64,000 bases of DNA from Actinomyces weissii (GTDB lineage Bacteria; Actinomycetota; Actinomycetes; Actinomycetales; Actinomycetaceae). Below the pieces are notes generated by a model. That model worked only from the letters and a program-made list of their open reading frames with translations. It was not told the DNA's origin and searched no databases. Within the stretch, counting starts at the first letter, position 1. Every line of letters starts with the position of its first letter. Where the stretch lies: positions 1,550,001 through 1,614,000 of the forward strand of contig NZ_CP066802.1 of NCBI RefSeq assembly GCF_016598775.1. Reading direction: 5' to 3'. This document shows, one piece after another, positions 1-8,543 of the stretch. The position numbers were made by a program, and so were the translations under genes.

Positions 1-401
1 GCCTCCACCGAGGCGCCGCGCTCGTGGCACCAGGCGGTGATCTCGGCAGTGGTGGCCCGGTTGACGTCGTCGGGCAGGTGGGAGCCGTCGTACATGATGG
101 AGGTGACTCCCAGGTCCACGGCCTGGCGGCACAGGTCCAGGTCCTCGGCGTGGTCCAGGTGCACCACCATCGGCACCCGGGCCGCCTCAGCCACCTCCAG
201 GGCCGCCTTGGCCAGCGGAGCCAGCCTGCCCCCGTGGTACTTGACGGCGTTCTGGCTGATCTGGATCACCAGCGGCAGGCCAGCGGCCTCGGCGGCGTCG
301 GCAAAGACCTCCGCCTGCTCCAGCATGACGATGTTGAAGGCCCCCAGCCCCTTGCCCTCCTGGGCGGCGTCGGCGGCCAGCTTACGGATGTCGGCGAGCA
401 C
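1..401 (-). CDS. Class II fructose/tagatose-bisphosphate aldolase, partial
   Basis: This is the N-terminal part (about 134 residues) of a class II zinc-dependent ketose-bisphosphate aldolase; the rest lies beyond the left edge. The reading begins VLADIRKLAADAAQEGKG and contains GAFNIVMLEQAE, VHLDHAED and a later IMYDGSHLP, the substrate and metal-site landmarks of the FbaA/KbaY/GatY family. The GTG start at 401 has a GGAGAG ribosome site just upstream. It is the third gene of the minus-strand run SIS isomerase, ROK kinase, aldolase. That context favours a tagatose-bisphosphate aldolase of amino-sugar/galactose catabolism over the glycolytic enzyme, but the visible part cannot separate the two. 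Confidence 0.8.
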   Translation of the reverse strand, partial: MLADIRKLAADAAQEGKGLGAFNIVMLEQAEVFADAAEAAGLPLVIQISQNAVKYHGGRLAPLAKAALEVAEAARVPMVVHLDHAEDLDLCRQAVDLGVTSIMYDGSHLPDDVNRATTAEITAWCHERGASVE

Positions 402-473
402 TGTGCTCTCCTTCCAGCTCTATCTCAGGTAGTTCTGTAGCGGGCGGTGACGGCGGGACCCAGCCCGCAGCGG

Positions 474-1430
474 CTAGCGCGGCTGTTCCTGGGACTCCAG
501 GGCCCGACCAGCACTGCCCAGGGCCTGCGCCCAGGCCCCCAGGGCGGCGGGGACCACCCGCGGCACCGGGCTGACGGTCAGCAGCCGGGACACCCGCTCG
601 GTCAGCGGCTCAAAGAGCAGCCTGCGGCCCGCCTTCATCAGGCCCCCACCGATCACCACGTCCAGCGGCCCGAGCATGCACACGCTGCGTGCGATCACCT
701 CGGCCTGCGCGTCCAGGGCGGTGTCCCAGACGCGCTGCGCCTCCCGGTCACCGGCCTCCATAGCAATCTGCACGCCCAGCGCCCCGGCGGCCTCCACCTC
801 CTGACGGCGCCCAGGCTCCCGGGTGGCGGCCAGGCGCCGGGCCAGGGCGCCCGCGGAGGCCACCGCCTCAAAGCGCTCCAGGCGGCCCGGGCGGTCCGGG
901 TCCGGCACCAGGGCCTGCCCCACCTCCCCGGCCCAGCCGCCGCTGACCACGGGGCGGCCGTCGATGATGAACACGGCGGCCACGCCGGTGCCTAGCGCCA
1001 GGTACATGCAGCTGCTGCTGCCTGCCCCCCAGCGGGCCTCCGCCCAGGCCCCGGAGCGGACGTCGTGCCCCAGGCTCACCGGCCGGCCCAGGGCCTCGGA
1101 CAGGAGACGCGCCATGGGCACGTCCTGCCAGCCCAGGTTGACTGAGAGCACCGCCGTGCCCGTGGACTCGTCCACGATGCCAGGCACGTCCACGCCCACA
1201 GTGGGCACCACCTGCTCGGGGCGGACCGGCTCCGGCCCGTCAGCAACCGTGCCAGCGGCGACCGCGGCCTCGACCTCGGCCACCAGCTGCCGCACGGCCT
1301 CCAGCAGCGGCTCCACGCCTCGGGGGGTGGGGTCCTCCCGCTGCAGCAGGGCCCTGCCGGCGGCGTCGGCCAGGACCGTCTTGATGGCGGTCCCCCCGAC
1401 GTCGACGCCGACGGCGTAGCGCGCCGTCAT
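474..1430 (-). CDS. ROK-family sugar kinase
   Basis: This 318-residue ROK protein probably phosphorylates a hexose or N-acetylhexosamine with ATP. The N-terminus has the phosphate loop GVDVGGTAIKT, the centre has GVDVPGIVDESTG and LGHDVRSGAWAEARWGAG, and LALGTGV followed by GGWAGEVGQ forms the second nucleotide/sugar region. The usual ROK zinc site (a CxCGxxGC-like stretch) is replaced by PDPDRPGRLERFEAVAS with no cysteines, so this is a zinc-less variant. No helix-turn-helix precedes the kinase, which argues for an enzyme rather than a ROK repressor. It starts 3 bp after the SIS gene and is probably co-transcribed. The exact sugar is inferred from context only. Confidence 0.82.
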   Translation of the reverse strand: MTARYAVGVDVGGTAIKTVLADAAGRALLQREDPTPRGVEPLLEAVRQLVAEVEAAVAAGTVADGPEPVRPEQVVPTVGVDVPGIVDESTGTAVLSVNLGWQDVPMARLLSEALGRPVSLGHDVRSGAWAEARWGAGSSSCMYLALGTGVAAVFIIDGRPVVSGGWAGEVGQALVPDPDRPGRLERFEAVASAGALARRLAATREPGRRQEVEAAGALGVQIAMEAGDREAQRVWDTALDAQAEVIARSVCMLGPLDVVIGGGLMKAGRRLLFEPLTERVSRLLTVSPVPRVVPAALGAWAQALGSAGRALESQEQPR

Positions 1431-1432
1431 GC

Positions 1433-2326
1433 TCAGTGCCCGCCGTCGGGCAGGATCACGGCGCGGCTGAGGTGGCGCGGACGGTCCGGGTCCAGCCCCC
1501 GGGCCTCAGCGCGCAGAACCGCCACCCGCTGGGCCAGCACCAGGGTGGCCACGGGGTCCAGGTCGAAGGTCAGGAACTCGGCGCCGGTGGCGGCCACCTG
1601 CTCGGCCATGCCTGCGGGGGCCTGCCCGAACACCCAGGTCAGGCGGCCCGGCTGGGCGATGGCGATCGGCCCGTGCCGGTACTCCATGGCCGGGTAGCTC
1701 TCGGTCCAGGACTGGGAGGCCTCCCGCCACTTCAGGCCTGCCTCGTTGGCCAGGCCGAAGCACCAGCCGTCCCCCAGGAAGGTGACCTGGTCGGCCTCCA
1801 CCCAGGAGCCGGGAACCTCCAGCTCCAGGGCCTTGCGGCAGTCAGCCACGGCCGCCGTCAGGTCCTGGCCCAGGGAGGCCCGGAACAGGGTCAGGGCGCT
1901 GGTGGCGAAGCGCGTCTGGACCACGGACTCCTCGTCCGCGAAGTCCAGGACGATCTCGGTGTCCACGTGCTCGGCCACCGGGCCCTGGCCGACGGCGGTG
2001 ACCAGCACCGTGGGCACTCCCCGCGCCTTGAGGTCCCTGGCCAGGTCCACGATCTCCGTGGTGGTGCCCGAGCGGGACAGCAGCACCACCCGGTCGTAGT
2101 CGCGGCCCAGCGGGAAGAGGGAGGAGGTGAAGGCGTCACAGACCCCGTGGCCCAGCTGCTCGCGCAGCACGCAGTAGGACTGCGCCATGAACCAGGAGGT
2201 GCCGCAGCCGATCACGGCCACGCGCTCACCGCTGACCGGCAGCCCCGGGGCGGTGGCGGCCAGCTGGGCCGCGCGCGCCCAGGTATCAGGCTGGGTGAAG
2301 ATCTCTGCCGTCGTCTTGTTGACCAC
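1433..2326 (-). CDS. SIS-domain sugar isomerase/deaminase (AgaS/GlmS-like)
   Basis: A 297-residue phosphosugar-binding protein with two SIS folds. The first has VAVIGCGTSWFMAQ and LLSRSGTTTEIVDLA, where the serines and threonines bind phosphate. The second has VTFLGDGWCFGLANEAGLKWREAS followed by YPAMEYRHGP, the Glu/His region typical of GlmS isomerase domains and AgaS. It probably isomerises or deaminates an amino-sugar phosphate such as galactosamine- or glucosamine-6-phosphate. The GTG start at 2326 follows GGAGG with suitable spacing. It heads a minus-strand operon with the ROK kinase and aldolase, divergent from a DeoR regulator. The length is like a single isomerase domain, with no glutaminase part. 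Confidence 0.82.
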   Translation of the reverse strand: MVNKTTAEIFTQPDTWARAAQLAATAPGLPVSGERVAVIGCGTSWFMAQSYCVLREQLGHGVCDAFTSSLFPLGRDYDRVVLLSRSGTTTEIVDLARDLKARGVPTVLVTAVGQGPVAEHVDTEIVLDFADEESVVQTRFATSALTLFRASLGQDLTAAVADCRKALELEVPGSWVEADQVTFLGDGWCFGLANEAGLKWREASQSWTESYPAMEYRHGPIAIAQPGRLTWVFGQAPAGMAEQVAATGAEFLTFDLDPVATLVLAQRVAVLRAEARGLDPDRPRHLSRAVILPDGGH

Positions 2327-2605
2327 GATGCCTCCGTTGCTTGTGTGCGATCAGTCGGGAGTGGGGAGCCGTGTTGCCACCCACGGCAGCTCAGCAGTGC
2401 CACGGCGCACTGTGAGCGATTACGACAATACTAGCAGTAAACTAGTCAAGATCAATCGAACATGTGCGACAATTGGGTTGACACTGGCCTATAGTGAGCA
2501 ATGTTCCCAGGAACCACGCACCTACGCTGACGTTGGTGCAAGCCTTCTGAAGCCGGACGGCGCGAGCTGTTGACCACCTGGGCGTCCCACCCGTTTGGAG
2601 GACCA
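2327..2605. promoter_or_regulatory. Divergent promoter region between SIS and deoR-type genes
   Basis: This 279-bp region separates the divergent transcripts and is AT-richer than its surroundings. Two direct repeats of GTGAGCRAT (2412-2420 and 2494-2502) and two of CGACAAT (2423-2429 and 2467-2473) stand out. TATAGT at 2490-2495 and TTGACA at 2478-2483 resemble promoter hexamers but do not form a well-spaced pair. The repeats are candidate operators for the adjacent DeoR-family protein; this is inference. Confidence 0.4.
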
Positions 2606-3388
2606 ATGACCCGCCACGAGCGCCTCTCGACGATCCTGGGCATGATCGTCGAGGAGGGCACCGTACACATCGACGACATCATCCAGCGCCTAGGTATCTC
2701 CGCCGCCACCGCCCGCCGGGACCTGGACCTGCTGGCCAACCAGCAGCTGGTCACCCGCACCCGGGGCGGCGCCAGCGCCAACCCCACCTCCTCCGAGCTG
2801 CCCCTGCGCTACCGCACCACGCGCATGGCTGACGAGAAGACGCGCATCGCCCGGGCCGCCGCCGCCATGATCCACCCCGGGGACACCGTCGGCCTCAACG
2901 GCGGCACCACCACCACCGAGGTCGCCCGCGAGCTGGCGGTCCTGCCCCCGGACCCCTCCGGCGGCACGGACCTGCCCATCACCGTGGTCACCAACGCCGT
3001 CAACATCGCCTCCGAGCTCACCGTGCGCCAGCGGGTGCGCGTCGTCGTCACCGGTGGCGTGGCCCGGGCCCGCTCCTACGAGCTGACCGGCCCCCTGAGC
3101 GAGCTGATCCTGCCCTCCATCAGCGTGGACACGCTGTTCCTGGGGGTGGACGCCCTGGACGAGCGCGGAGCCTTCGCGGAGCACGAGGGCGAGGCCGCCG
3201 TCAACGCCGCCCTGGTGCGGGCGGCCCGCACCGTGGTAGTGGTGTGCGACCACACCAAGCTGGGCTCCACCGCCTTCGCCCGGATCTGCACCCCCGAACG
3301 GATAGACCTGGTGATCACCGACGACGGCGCCAGCCCCGAGCAGGTCACCATGCTGCGCGATATCGGACTGGCCGTACAGCTCGTCTAG
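2606..3388 (+). CDS. DeoR-family transcriptional regulator
   Basis: A 260-residue repressor. The N-terminal winged helix-turn-helix reads ERLSTILGMIVEEGTVHIDD, then IQRLGISAATARRDLDLL and the DeoR signature TRTRGGA. The C-terminal sensor domain has DTVGLNGGTTTTEVAREL, TNAVNIASEL and FLGVDALDERGAF, typical of DeoR proteins that bind sugar phosphates. The ATG at 2606 is preceded by GGAGGACCA, so it is preferred over upstream in-frame codons. It is divergent from the isomerase operon and lies 49 bp before the GH112 gene on the same strand. It therefore probably controls both, with a phosphorylated sugar as inducer. Confidence 0.88.
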   Translation: MTRHERLSTILGMIVEEGTVHIDDIIQRLGISAATARRDLDLLANQQLVTRTRGGASANPTSSELPLRYRTTRMADEKTRIARAAAAMIHPGDTVGLNGGTTTTEVARELAVLPPDPSGGTDLPITVVTNAVNIASELTVRQRVRVVVTGGVARARSYELTGPLSELILPSISVDTLFLGVDALDERGAFAEHEGEAAVNAALVRAARTVVVVCDHTKLGSTAFARICTPERIDLVITDDGASPEQVTMLRDIGLAVQLV

Positions 3389-3437
3389 GCCCCCGCGCCG
3401 CCCACTCCCCACCCACCCACCCGACCAAGGACCCCTT

Positions 3438-5618
3438 ATGCCCAGAACCACCGGCCGCGTCACCATGCCTATCCAGGAAGGCATCGACGAGCAGATCCGT
3501 GAGCTAGCCCAGGCCCTGGGCGCCGACGCCGTCCGCAACTCCGACGGCACCTGGTTGCCTGAGATCGCCTCCGAGCTGGTGGACAAGGTCTACTCCACCT
3601 ACTTCCCTGCCCGCGGCGACCAGGAGTGGGCCCTGGCCCACCCAGACACCCTGGTCAACCAGTACCTCATGAGCGCGCGCGTGACCGCCATGGGCCCCGG
3701 CCCCCTGCGGATCGACGTGCTGGAGGGCTACTTCCGGGAGCAGTTCCGGCCCTGCTACGAGCGCGTGGAGCGCTTCTGGGAGGTGATCGACCGCACCAGC
3801 GGCGAGGTAGTGCCCCCCAGCGGCTGGAGCGTGAACCAGGCCACCGGCGTGCTCACCGTCGCCGAGCCCGCCCCCTGGCACGAGTACACGGTCGGATTCC
3901 TGGCCGAGCAGGTGTGGGACACCACGCAGATGTACAACTACATCACCAACGGCTGGGGCGAGACCGACCCTACCCGTGTCAAGGAGCGCCCCTACGACGT
4001 GCGCAAGAACGGCGTGTGGGAGTACATGCGCGAGGCCCTGGGACGCTGGCTGGAGCAGCACCCGGAGGTGGACGTGGTGCGCTTCACCACCTTCTTCTAC
4101 CACTTCACGATCGCCTTCAACTCTGAGGGCAAGGAGAAGATGGTGGACTGGTTCGGCTACTCCGCCTCCGTCTCCCCGGAGGCTATCGACGCCTTCGAGG
4201 CCGAGTACGGCTACCGGCTGCGGGCCGAGGACTTCGTGGACGCGGGCTACTACAACTCCCCCTTCCGCTGCCCCACCAGGCAGTTCCGGGACTGGATCGA
4301 CTTCCAGTCCCGCTTCGTGGCCCAGCGGGCCAAGGAGCTGGTGGACATCACCCACGCGGCCGGGCGCGAGGCCATGATGTTCCTGGGAGACAACTGGATA
4401 GGCACCGAGCCCTACGGTCCCTACTTCCCCTCCATCGGCCTGGACGCCGTGGTGGGCTCGGCGGGCTCGGCGGCCACCACCCGCCTGATCTCGGACATCC
4501 CCGGGGTGAGGTACACGGAGGTGCGCTTCCTGCCCTACTTCTTCCCGGACGTGTTCAACCACGACGGCGGCGACCCGGTGGGTGAGGCCAACGAGTCCTG
4601 GCTGAGCTCCCGACGGGCGATCGTGCGCCGCCCCCTGGACCGCATGGGCTACGGCGGCTACGTGTCCCTGGCCCTGGAGTTCCCGGAGTTCATTGAGCGG
4701 ATCACCGCGATCTGCCAGGAGTTCCGCGACATCCACGAGCTCAGCGGCGGTGAGCTGCCCCAGGACGCCCCGTTCACGGTGGGTGTCCTCAACGCCTGGG
4801 GCGCCCTGCGCACCTGGCAGACCCACATGGTGGCACACGCACTGTGGTACAAGGCCGCCTACTCCTACGTGGGCGTGGTCGAGGCCCTGGCCGGGCTGCC
4901 CTTCAAGGTGCGCTTCCTGTCCTTTGAGGAGGTGCTGCGCGACGGCGTGCCCCCGGAGGTGGGGGTGCTGGTCAACGCCGGGGCTGCGGGCACGGCCTTC
5001 TCCGGCGGGGACGCCTGGGCTGACGGCCGCCTGGCGGAGCTGCTCCGCCAGTGGGTGGCGGAGGGCCACGGCTTCATCGGGGTGGGTGAGCCCTCCGCCT
5101 ACGAGCAGGGCGGGACCTTCCTGCAGCTGTCCGACGTGCTGGGGGTGGACCGGGAGCGCCAGCTGACCCTGTCCACCGACCGCTACCCCAACGTGGTGGA
5201 CGAGCACGTCATCACCGCGGACCTCCGGGCGCCCTTCGACGACGGCGAGGGCGCCGGCGGGGACGTGTACGCCACCGGTCCGCGTACCCAGGTGCTGTCC
5301 TACGTGGACGGGACGTTGCGCGTGGCGGCCAACGCCTTCGGTCGGGGCCGGGCCGTGTACTTCTCGGGCCTGCCCTACTCGGCGGTCAACAGCCGGACCC
5401 TGCAGCGGGCCCTGTACTGGGCGGCCCGGCGCGAGGACCTGCTGGAGCAGTGGTTCACCAGCAACCCGGACACGGAGGTGGCCTGGTACCCCGGGCACCG
5501 CCGCTTCCTGGTGACCAACAACTCCTACAGCCAGGCCGCCACCACCGTGCGGGGTGAGGGACGCAGCTGGGAGCTGGTCCTGGAGCCGATGGGCTCGCAG
5601 TGGGTCGAGGTGGACTGA
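3438..5618 (+). CDS. lnpA: 1,3-beta-galactosyl-N-acetylhexosamine phosphorylase (GH112)
   Basis: A 726-residue cytosolic enzyme that phosphorolyses galacto-N-biose or lacto-N-biose to galactose-1-phosphate and GalNAc/GlcNAc. It aligns by eye with Bifidobacterium LnpA from the start (TGRVTMP, then ADAVRNSDGTWLPE). The GDNWIGTEPYG stretch is the family region carrying the proposed general acid (Asp313 in the B. longum enzyme). MGYGGYVSLALEFPEF and VGVLNAWGALRTW are also recognisable. The ATG at 3438 follows AAGGA and gives an N-terminus comparable to LnpA. With the neighbouring kinase, isomerase and aldolase it suggests use of mucin or milk glycan disaccharides. A galactosyl-rhamnose specificity cannot be excluded. 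Confidence 0.9.
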   Translation: MPRTTGRVTMPIQEGIDEQIRELAQALGADAVRNSDGTWLPEIASELVDKVYSTYFPARGDQEWALAHPDTLVNQYLMSARVTAMGPGPLRIDVLEGYFREQFRPCYERVERFWEVIDRTSGEVVPPSGWSVNQATGVLTVAEPAPWHEYTVGFLAEQVWDTTQMYNYITNGWGETDPTRVKERPYDVRKNGVWEYMREALGRWLEQHPEVDVVRFTTFFYHFTIAFNSEGKEKMVDWFGYSASVSPEAIDAFEAEYGYRLRAEDFVDAGYYNSPFRCPTRQFRDWIDFQSRFVAQRAKELVDITHAAGREAMMFLGDNWIGTEPYGPYFPSIGLDAVVGSAGSAATTRLISDIPGVRYTEVRFLPYFFPDVFNHDGGDPVGEANESWLSSRRAIVRRPLDRMGYGGYVSLALEFPEFIERITAICQEFRDIHELSGGELPQDAPFTVGVLNAWGALRTWQTHMVAHALWYKAAYSYVGVVEALAGLPFKVRFLSFEEVLRDGVPPEVGVLVNAGAAGTAFSGGDAWADGRLAELLRQWVAEGHGFIGVGEPSAYEQGGTFLQLSDVLGVDRERQLTLSTDRYPNVVDEHVITADLRAPFDDGEGAGGDVYATGPRTQVLSYVDGTLRVAANAFGRGRAVYFSGLPYSAVNSRTLQRALYWAARREDLLEQWFTSNPDTEVAWYPGHRRFLVTNNSYSQAATTVRGEGRSWELVLEPMGSQWVEVD

Positions 5619-5639
5619 GCCCGGCGCGCGGCCACTGCT

Positions 5640-5925
5640 TGACACACCACAGAGAGGCACCCCTTCGCCTCCACTGGTGCATTTCGGCGCGAGTGGTGCC
5701 GAAATACCGCACCACTCGCGCCGAAATGCACAAGTCGGGGGTGGCTGCCCCCCACCACACCCAAGTCACCCACACCACAGTCACAGGCCACGACCACAGA
5801 CGACGCCCCCTACGACCCCCAACCAGCACCCGAACTAGCTGCCGCAGCTTGACACACCACGCAAGGGCACCCCCAACCAGCACCCGAGCTAGCCATTACG
5901 CCTTGACACACCACGCAAGGGCACC
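5640..5925. repeat. Dispersed composite repeat, copy A
   Basis: This gene-free stretch after the GH112 gene is closely similar to 56036-56265. Shared parts in order are a CGCCTCCACT lead-in, the perfect palindrome at 5677-5731, the words CCACCACACCCA and CCACAGACGAC, then ACCAGCACCCGAACTA and GCCGCAGCTTGAC. A short module built on TTGACACACCAC plus GGCACCC occurs here three times (about 5640, 5850 and 5904), twice preceded by ACCAGCACCCGA. No coding function is apparent. The reverse strand can be read in long open frames, but these follow from the GC-rich repeat. Confidence 0.7.
5677..5731. repeat. 23-9-23 bp perfect palindrome (hairpin) of copy A
   Basis: The left arm 5677-5699 begins GTGCATTTCGGC and ends GAGTGGTGC. 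The right arm 5709-5731 is its exact reverse complement, and the loop is 9 nt. The RNA would form a very stable hairpin 59 bp after the GH112 stop. It may act as a transcription terminator or as a REP-like element. The same arms with a different 9-nt loop occur at 56056-56110. Confidence 0.85.
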
Positions 5926-6122
5926 CTGGTCACACCTGTTCCTCCGCATGGCTGCTTGCTTCTCCTGACCTGCAGCCAGCCCCCGGTAGCGCTCACAACA
6001 TGCTTCCTAAGAGGACTCTAATACTCGTCTCATCGTGCCTTACTCCCCCGGCACGAACCTGGTAGCGGCAAGCCCGCCAGGGTGACCGCACCCGCCGTCA
6101 CCCCGAACCGAAGGGGGAGGAC

Positions 6123-7313
6123 ATGGACCGCAACGAGATCAGGGTGCTGCTCTACAGCCACGACGCCCTGGGGCTGGGACACCTGCGGCGGAACCTGGCT
6201 ATCGCCCACCAGATCGCCCAGGACCTGCCCGAGGCGGTGGGAAAGCCCGTCGGCGGCCTGCTCAGTGTGGGGGTGCTCCCACCCGCGGGGACGACCCCTC
6301 CTCCCGGCCTGGACTGGCTGGTCCTGCCCGGCCTGGTCAAGCAGCAGGGGCAGTACGTGCCGCGTCGGCTGCAGGCCCCGGCCCAGGTCACCACCGGGAT
6401 GCGCAGCTCCCTGCTGGAGGCAGCCCTGTGCTCCCTGGAACCGGACCTGGTGCTGGTGGACCGCCACCTGCTGGGCATGAACCAGGAGCTGCGCAGGCCC
6501 CTGGAGCGGCTGCGGGCCACCTGCCCGCGCAGCCGGGTGGTCCTGGGCCTGCGCGAGGTGCTGGACGCCCCGGAGGTCGCCGCCCGGGAGTGGCAGTCGC
6601 TAGGGCGGCTCCAGGACCTGGTGCACCTGGTGGACGAGGTGTGGGTCTACGGCGACCGCCAGGTCCACGACCCGCTGGCCAGCGGGGAGGTTCCCGCCGT
6701 CCTGCACGACCGCACCGTGTTCACGGGCTACCTGGCTGACGGACGCCGGGAGCACGACCCGGAGCCGACCCAGGTGACCCGCCCCTACGTGCTGACCACC
6801 GCTGGAGGCGGGGCCGACGGTGAGCTGCTGCTGCGCGCCGCCGTCGCCATGCGCGTGCCCTACCGGCACCGGCACCTGGTGGTGACGGGCCCCCACGCCA
6901 GCCCCCGGCTCCTGGAGACGCTGCGCCGCACGGCCCCCGCAGGCACACTGGTGCTCAGCTCGGTGCCCGGCCTGAGCCGCTACATCGAGCAGGCCTCCGC
7001 CCTGATCACCATGGGCGGCTACAACACCGCCTGCGAGCTGATGGCCACCTCTACCCCCGCCCTGGTGGTCCCCCGCGAGAGGCCCCGCACCGAGCAGCTG
7101 ATCCGCGCCCGCGCCCTGGAGCGAGTCGGCGCCGTTGAGGTCCTGCGCCAGCACCAGCTCAGCCCCCAGAGCCTGTCCCGTTGGGCCAGCCAGGCGGTGC
7201 ACCGCAGCACCTCCCGCAGCCACCTGCGGCGCGACGGCCTGCGCACCACCGCCGCCATGGCCGCCACCGTCGTCGGCACCCGGGCCGCTAAGAGCCTCAC
7301 CACCGGCAAGTAG
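6123..7313 (+). CDS. MurG-like (GT28/COG4671-type) glycosyltransferase
   Basis: A 396-residue predicted GT-B glycosyltransferase. The N-terminal donor loop reads YSHDALGLGHLRRNLAIAHQIA. The C-terminal half has VLTTAGGGADGELLL, then SRYIEQASALITMGGYNTACELMATSTPALVVPR, the nucleotide-sugar binding pattern of MurG/GT28 and COG4671 proteins. It is cytosolic or membrane-associated and its sugar donor is unknown. The ATG follows GGGGGAGGAC, a strong ribosome site. It is the first of four packed genes (two glycosyltransferases, an ABC exporter, a phosphotransferase-fold protein) that look like one glycan or glycolipid export operon. It is not murG, since a cell-wall (dcw) context is absent. Confidence 0.78.
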   Translation: MDRNEIRVLLYSHDALGLGHLRRNLAIAHQIAQDLPEAVGKPVGGLLSVGVLPPAGTTPPPGLDWLVLPGLVKQQGQYVPRRLQAPAQVTTGMRSSLLEAALCSLEPDLVLVDRHLLGMNQELRRPLERLRATCPRSRVVLGLREVLDAPEVAAREWQSLGRLQDLVHLVDEVWVYGDRQVHDPLASGEVPAVLHDRTVFTGYLADGRREHDPEPTQVTRPYVLTTAGGGADGELLLRAAVAMRVPYRHRHLVVTGPHASPRLLETLRRTAPAGTLVLSSVPGLSRYIEQASALITMGGYNTACELMATSTPALVVPRERPRTEQLIRARALERVGAVEVLRQHQLSPQSLSRWASQAVHRSTSRSHLRRDGLRTTAAMAATVVGTRAAKSLTTGK

Positions 7314-7328
7314 AGCAAGGAGAAAGAC

Positions 7329-8543
7329 ATGAGCCGCATCGGATACGTCCTGAAGGTCTACCCCCGCTTCTCGGAGACCTTCGTGGTCACCGAGATCCTG
7401 GCCCGCCAGGACCAGGGGGAGGACCTGACCATCTACGCCCTGCGTGGCACCTCCGACTCCCGCTTCCACCCCGAGATCTGCCGCGTGCAGGCGCCGGTGC
7501 GCTGGCCCTCCCGGCCCCGAGGAGTCACCGAGATGTGGGCCTACCTGGCTAGCTCCATGCCTGAGGCCGACTTCCGCGAGCGCTTCGCCCAGCTCATCCC
7601 TCTGCTGGCGGACCTGCCTTTTGACGAGGTGGTCCAGGGGGTGTCACTGGCCCAGATGGTGCGGCGCGACGGCATCACCCACCTGCACGCGCACTTCGCC
7701 TCCCTGGCGGGGCGCATGGCCTGGCTGGCCTCTCGCCTGACCGGGGTGCCCTACACGGTCACCACCCACGCCAAGGACATCTACCACGAGTCCGTGGACC
7801 CGGTGTGGCTGCGGCGCGTGTGCGCGGACGCTGACCGGGTGATCGCTATCAGCCGCTTCAACGAGGAGCACCTGGGACGGGTCCTGGCGGGCACGGGGGC
7901 GCGGGTGAGCCTGCGCTACAACGCCCTGGAGCTGGACCGCTTCCCCTTCCGTACCCCCCTGCCCCCCACCACCCCGCTGAAGGTGGCGGCGGTGGGCCGC
8001 ATGGTGCCCAAGAAGGGATTCCACGACCTGCTGACCGCTATTTCGCTGCTGCGCGAGCAGGGGGTGGCGGTGGAGACGGTGCTCGCTGGGGAGGGCGAGC
8101 TGCTGGAGACGCTGCGCCAGGAGGTGGCCCAGTCCGGTCTGCAGGACTCGGTGACCCTGCCGGGGGCGCTGCCGCAGCAGGAGGTGCGCTCCCTGCTGCG
8201 TGACTCGCACGTGCTGGTGGTGCCCTCCGTGCCCACGCAGGACGGCAACATCGACGGTCTGCCCACCGTGGTGCTGGAGGCCATGGCCTGCGGCACCCCC
8301 GTGGTCGCCACTGACGTCACCGGCATGCGGGAGGCGGTGCGCGACGGGGACACCGGCGTCCTGCTGGAGCCCGGGCAGCCGCAGGCACTGGCTGCCAGCC
8401 TGCGTGACCTGGCCCTGGGACGGCTGGACGTTACCGGTATGGCGCTGCGGGCCCGGGCACTGATCGAGACGGAGTTCGACTCCCGGGTACAGGCCGCCCA
8501 GCTGGCCAGCTGGGAGGGGAGCCAGCTAGGAGGTGCCAGATGA
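7329..8543 (+). CDS. GT4-family glycosyltransferase
   Basis: A 404-residue GT-B retaining glycosyltransferase. The N-terminus is KVYPRFSETFVVTEILA. The acceptor half includes THLHAHFASLAGRMAWLAS and TVTTHAKDIYHE. The donor half has VGRMVPKKGFHDLL, LAGEGELLETL and the GT4 signature EAMACGTPVVATDVTGMREAV after the nucleotide-binding Glu region DGLPTVV. It starts 16 bp after the first glycosyltransferase with an AAGGAGAA ribosome site. Its stop overlaps the ABC transporter start in ATGA, so translation is likely coupled. The product is unknown. Confidence 0.85.
   Translation: MSRIGYVLKVYPRFSETFVVTEILARQDQGEDLTIYALRGTSDSRFHPEICRVQAPVRWPSRPRGVTEMWAYLASSMPEADFRERFAQLIPLLADLPFDEVVQGVSLAQMVRRDGITHLHAHFASLAGRMAWLASRLTGVPYTVTTHAKDIYHESVDPVWLRRVCADADRVIAISRFNEEHLGRVLAGTGARVSLRYNALELDRFPFRTPLPPTTPLKVAAVGRMVPKKGFHDLLTAISLLREQGVAVETVLAGEGELLETLRQEVAQSGLQDSVTLPGALPQQEVRSLLRDSHVLVVPSVPTQDGNIDGLPTVVLEAMACGTPVVATDVTGMREAVRDGDTGVLLEPGQPQALAASLRDLALGRLDVTGMALRARALIETEFDSRVQAAQLASWEGSQLGGAR

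Noticed and set aside
5455-5883. Minus-strand frame over the palindromic repeat with words such as WCVKLRQLVRVLV that recur at the second copy
   Set aside because: Similarity between the two loci is at DNA level and includes changes that break the frame. The palindrome gives related peptides on both strands. Treated as a non-coding repeat.
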